Assembly: GCA_903848465.1 (NCBI GenBank)
Contig: CAINGK010000122.1
Span: 37,798-101,797 of the forward strand
Direction: 5' to 3'
Origin: an uncultured Verrucomicrobiota bacterium
GTDB lineage: Bacteria > Verrucomicrobiota > Verrucomicrobiia > Verrucomicrobiales > Verrucomicrobiaceae
DNA length: 64,000 nt
Below, one piece after another: positions 63,052-64,000 of the stretch. The translations under genes and the position numbers were made by a program. The notes beneath the pieces were generated by a model. It made no database searches, had not been told where the DNA came from, and was given only the letters and a program-made list of their open reading frames with translations. Position 1 is the first letter of the stretch, and each line of letters begins with the position of its first letter.

Positions 63052-63096
63052 CCGCCTTTTTGCGTCCATCCTTTGCGTCATTTTGCGGCCATCCAA
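63052..63096 (+). repeat. TTTGCG-type short repeat, copy 2
   Basis: Begins with the 15-nt CCGCCTTTTTGCGTC shared with 61781-61795 and runs on through two more TTTGCG units to GCGGCCATCCAATTCT. CCAATTCT also recurs after copy 1. It sits 100 bp before the spermidine-synthase-like start. Confidence 0.5.
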
Positions 63097-63193
63097 TTCT
63101 GCTCCCCAGCCATCCCCACGCTTGCACACTCGCCTCTCCGCGCTCCTGTCACACGCCGGAGAGGCACATGGCTTTTCGCGGGTGCCGCTCTCC

Positions 63194-63865
63194 ATGAAAC
63201 CTTTCCTTCTGCTGGCCACATCTCACACGCCTGACGGCGCGGAGCTGACCTTGCATGCGCATGACTCACATTTCTATCTGCGCGTGAACCGCCAGCCGCT
63301 GATGGGCACGAATGCTTCAGAGTCGGAGAAGGTGCTGGCAGAGCTGGCCTGCGTGCGGCTGAGCAGTGGGACAGGACGCGTGCTCATTGGCGGCCTCGGC
63401 TTTGGCTTCACGCTGCGCCGCGTACTGGAAGTGGTGGGCTCTGAAGTGCAGGTGCAGGTGGCGGAGCTCTTGCCACAGGTCGTTGCCTGGAACCGCGAAT
63501 ACCTCTCCGCTGTGAACGGTCAGCTACTCGACGACTCTCGTGTCGAGATCACCGTGGACGATGTCTTCCAAGTCATCAGCCGCGCACCCAAAGCCTACTA
63601 CGATGCTATCCTGCTCGATGTGGACAACGGCCCCATCGCCATGGTGCAGGATGGCAATTCGAGGCTCTACCAGACTCAAGGATTTTCTGTCATCACCCAC
63701 GCCCTGAAACCCGGCGGCCGCGTGACGTTTTGGTCCGCGAGCACTGATCACGCCTTCGCGAAACGACTCAGCAAAGCAGGTTTCAAAGTCGAGACCGTCG
63801 CCGCCAAGGCCTATCCGCAAGCCAAGCGCTGCACCCATACGATCTTTGTAGCGGAGCGGAAGTGA
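63194..63865 (+). CDS. Spermidine-synthase-like (SAM-fold) protein
   Basis: A 223-residue spermidine-synthase-like methyltransferase-fold protein: RVLIGGLGFGFTLRRVLE (nucleotide-binding loop), VAELLPQVVAWNREYL, ITVDDVFQVI, YDAILLDVDNGP and LKPGGRVTFWSAS. The aminopropyltransferase N-terminal domain is reduced to a short beta stretch. Similar proteins are annotated spermidine synthase, but polyamine activity is not shown by these motifs. The ATG at 63194 is used; codons upstream to 63083 are not conserved. Confidence 0.82.
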   Translation: MKPFLLLATSHTPDGAELTLHAHDSHFYLRVNRQPLMGTNASESEKVLAELACVRLSSGTGRVLIGGLGFGFTLRRVLEVVGSEVQVQVAELLPQVVAWNREYLSAVNGQLLDDSRVEITVDDVFQVISRAPKAYYDAILLDVDNGPIAMVQDGNSRLYQTQGFSVITHALKPGGRVTFWSASTDHAFAKRLSKAGFKVETVAAKAYPQAKRCTHTIFVAERK

Positions 63866-64000
63866 TCGCCCATCGCTCACGATGGCTCAGGGCGAATCCA
63901 AACCCTTGTCGCATAGTGCCAGCGTGCAAAATCGGGGGGGTGTAAAGTCTGTTCTGTAAAAGGCTTTAGCCTTGCAATGCACGCCCCATTGGGGGCTGCG
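63866..64000. other. End of window, no gene seen
   Basis: Contains small hairpins (AAGGC-TTTA-GCCTT near 63960; CCCC-ATT-GGGG near 63985) of the kind found in intergenic repeats. Nothing coding recognised; too short to judge. Confidence 0.4.

Noticed and set aside
1..64000. CRISPR array, tRNA, rRNA or prophage genes
   Set aside because: No regularly spaced direct repeats, cloverleaf-like segments or phage structural genes were found on reading both strands; faint RNA genes could still be missed without a covariance search.

Overview
The window is about 60% GC and almost wholly coding. It comes from a Gram-negative bacterium, most likely a Verrucomicrobiota member of the Prosthecobacter/Verrucomicrobium type. 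The lineage call is an inference from protein families: a DUF1549/DUF1553 plus DUF1501 pair typical of the Planctomycetes-Verrucomicrobia group, a REP-associated transposase, a 13-repeat Sel1 protein, and outer-membrane functions (Mla transport, phosphoethanolamine transferases, an autotransporter-type barrel, NagZ). No rRNA, tRNA, CRISPR array or prophage was recognised.

Layout. 1-2834 (minus): an mlaE-mlaF-mlaD-mlaC lipid-transport operon with mostly 4-bp ATGA junctions, running into a lipoprotein cut by the window edge. 3079-5173 (minus): a Gfo/Idh/MocA oxidoreductase and a sugar-isomerase-like TIM barrel. 5174-6485: a gene-free stretch whose core, 5503-5932, is a chain of perfect hairpins behind a plausible promoter and between two inverted copies of a hairpin repeat. 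6486-10247: a Sel1 protein and a REP-associated tyrosine transposase with a deleted 3' remnant of a second copy upstream. 10355-16918: a membrane sulfatase-superfamily enzyme coupled to a degenerate GxxExxY protein, then the DUF1549/DUF1553 and DUF1501 pair. 17149-25046: moaC, a lipoprotein, a hybrid histidine kinase that has lost its sensor domain, and two tandem phosphoethanolamine transferase paralogues. 25123-33953: rhodanese, MBL hydrolase, an apparent NadD-NadK fusion, aldo/keto reductase, an MFS transporter, an FmdB-like protein, a zeta-type toxin with a small partner, and an RsmB-like rRNA methyltransferase.

34104-38722 is the most notable block: a 1333-residue single-module NRPS of Pls/PosA architecture (adenylation, carrier, three membrane/hexapeptide repeat units), translationally coupled to its own Sfp-type phosphopantetheinyl transferase. 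That architecture is the one known for epsilon-poly-L-lysine and related cationic homopolymer synthetases, so the pair looks like a complete minimal locus for an isopeptide-linked homopolymer. It is followed by a conserved unknown, a LysM protein and accA. 41371-43885 is an outer-membrane barrel protein with a GAF-LuxR regulator and a candidate operator. 44050-50242 holds an AsmA-like protein, small proteins, thrH, trpE and nagZ. 50336-63865 holds a P-loop ATPase, a DPP-IV-like peptidase, a very large DUF4175-like coiled-coil membrane protein, a kinase-fold-like protein, an ADP-ribosylglycohydrolase and a spermidine-synthase-like protein.

A recurring theme is small hairpin elements directly at stop codons. 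Three (2927-3070, 17007-17144, 31556-31632) share arms made of three 9-nt TTCCGTNNN units. A fourth (4266-4350) uses an ATTAGTG unit with the same three-fold arm layout.
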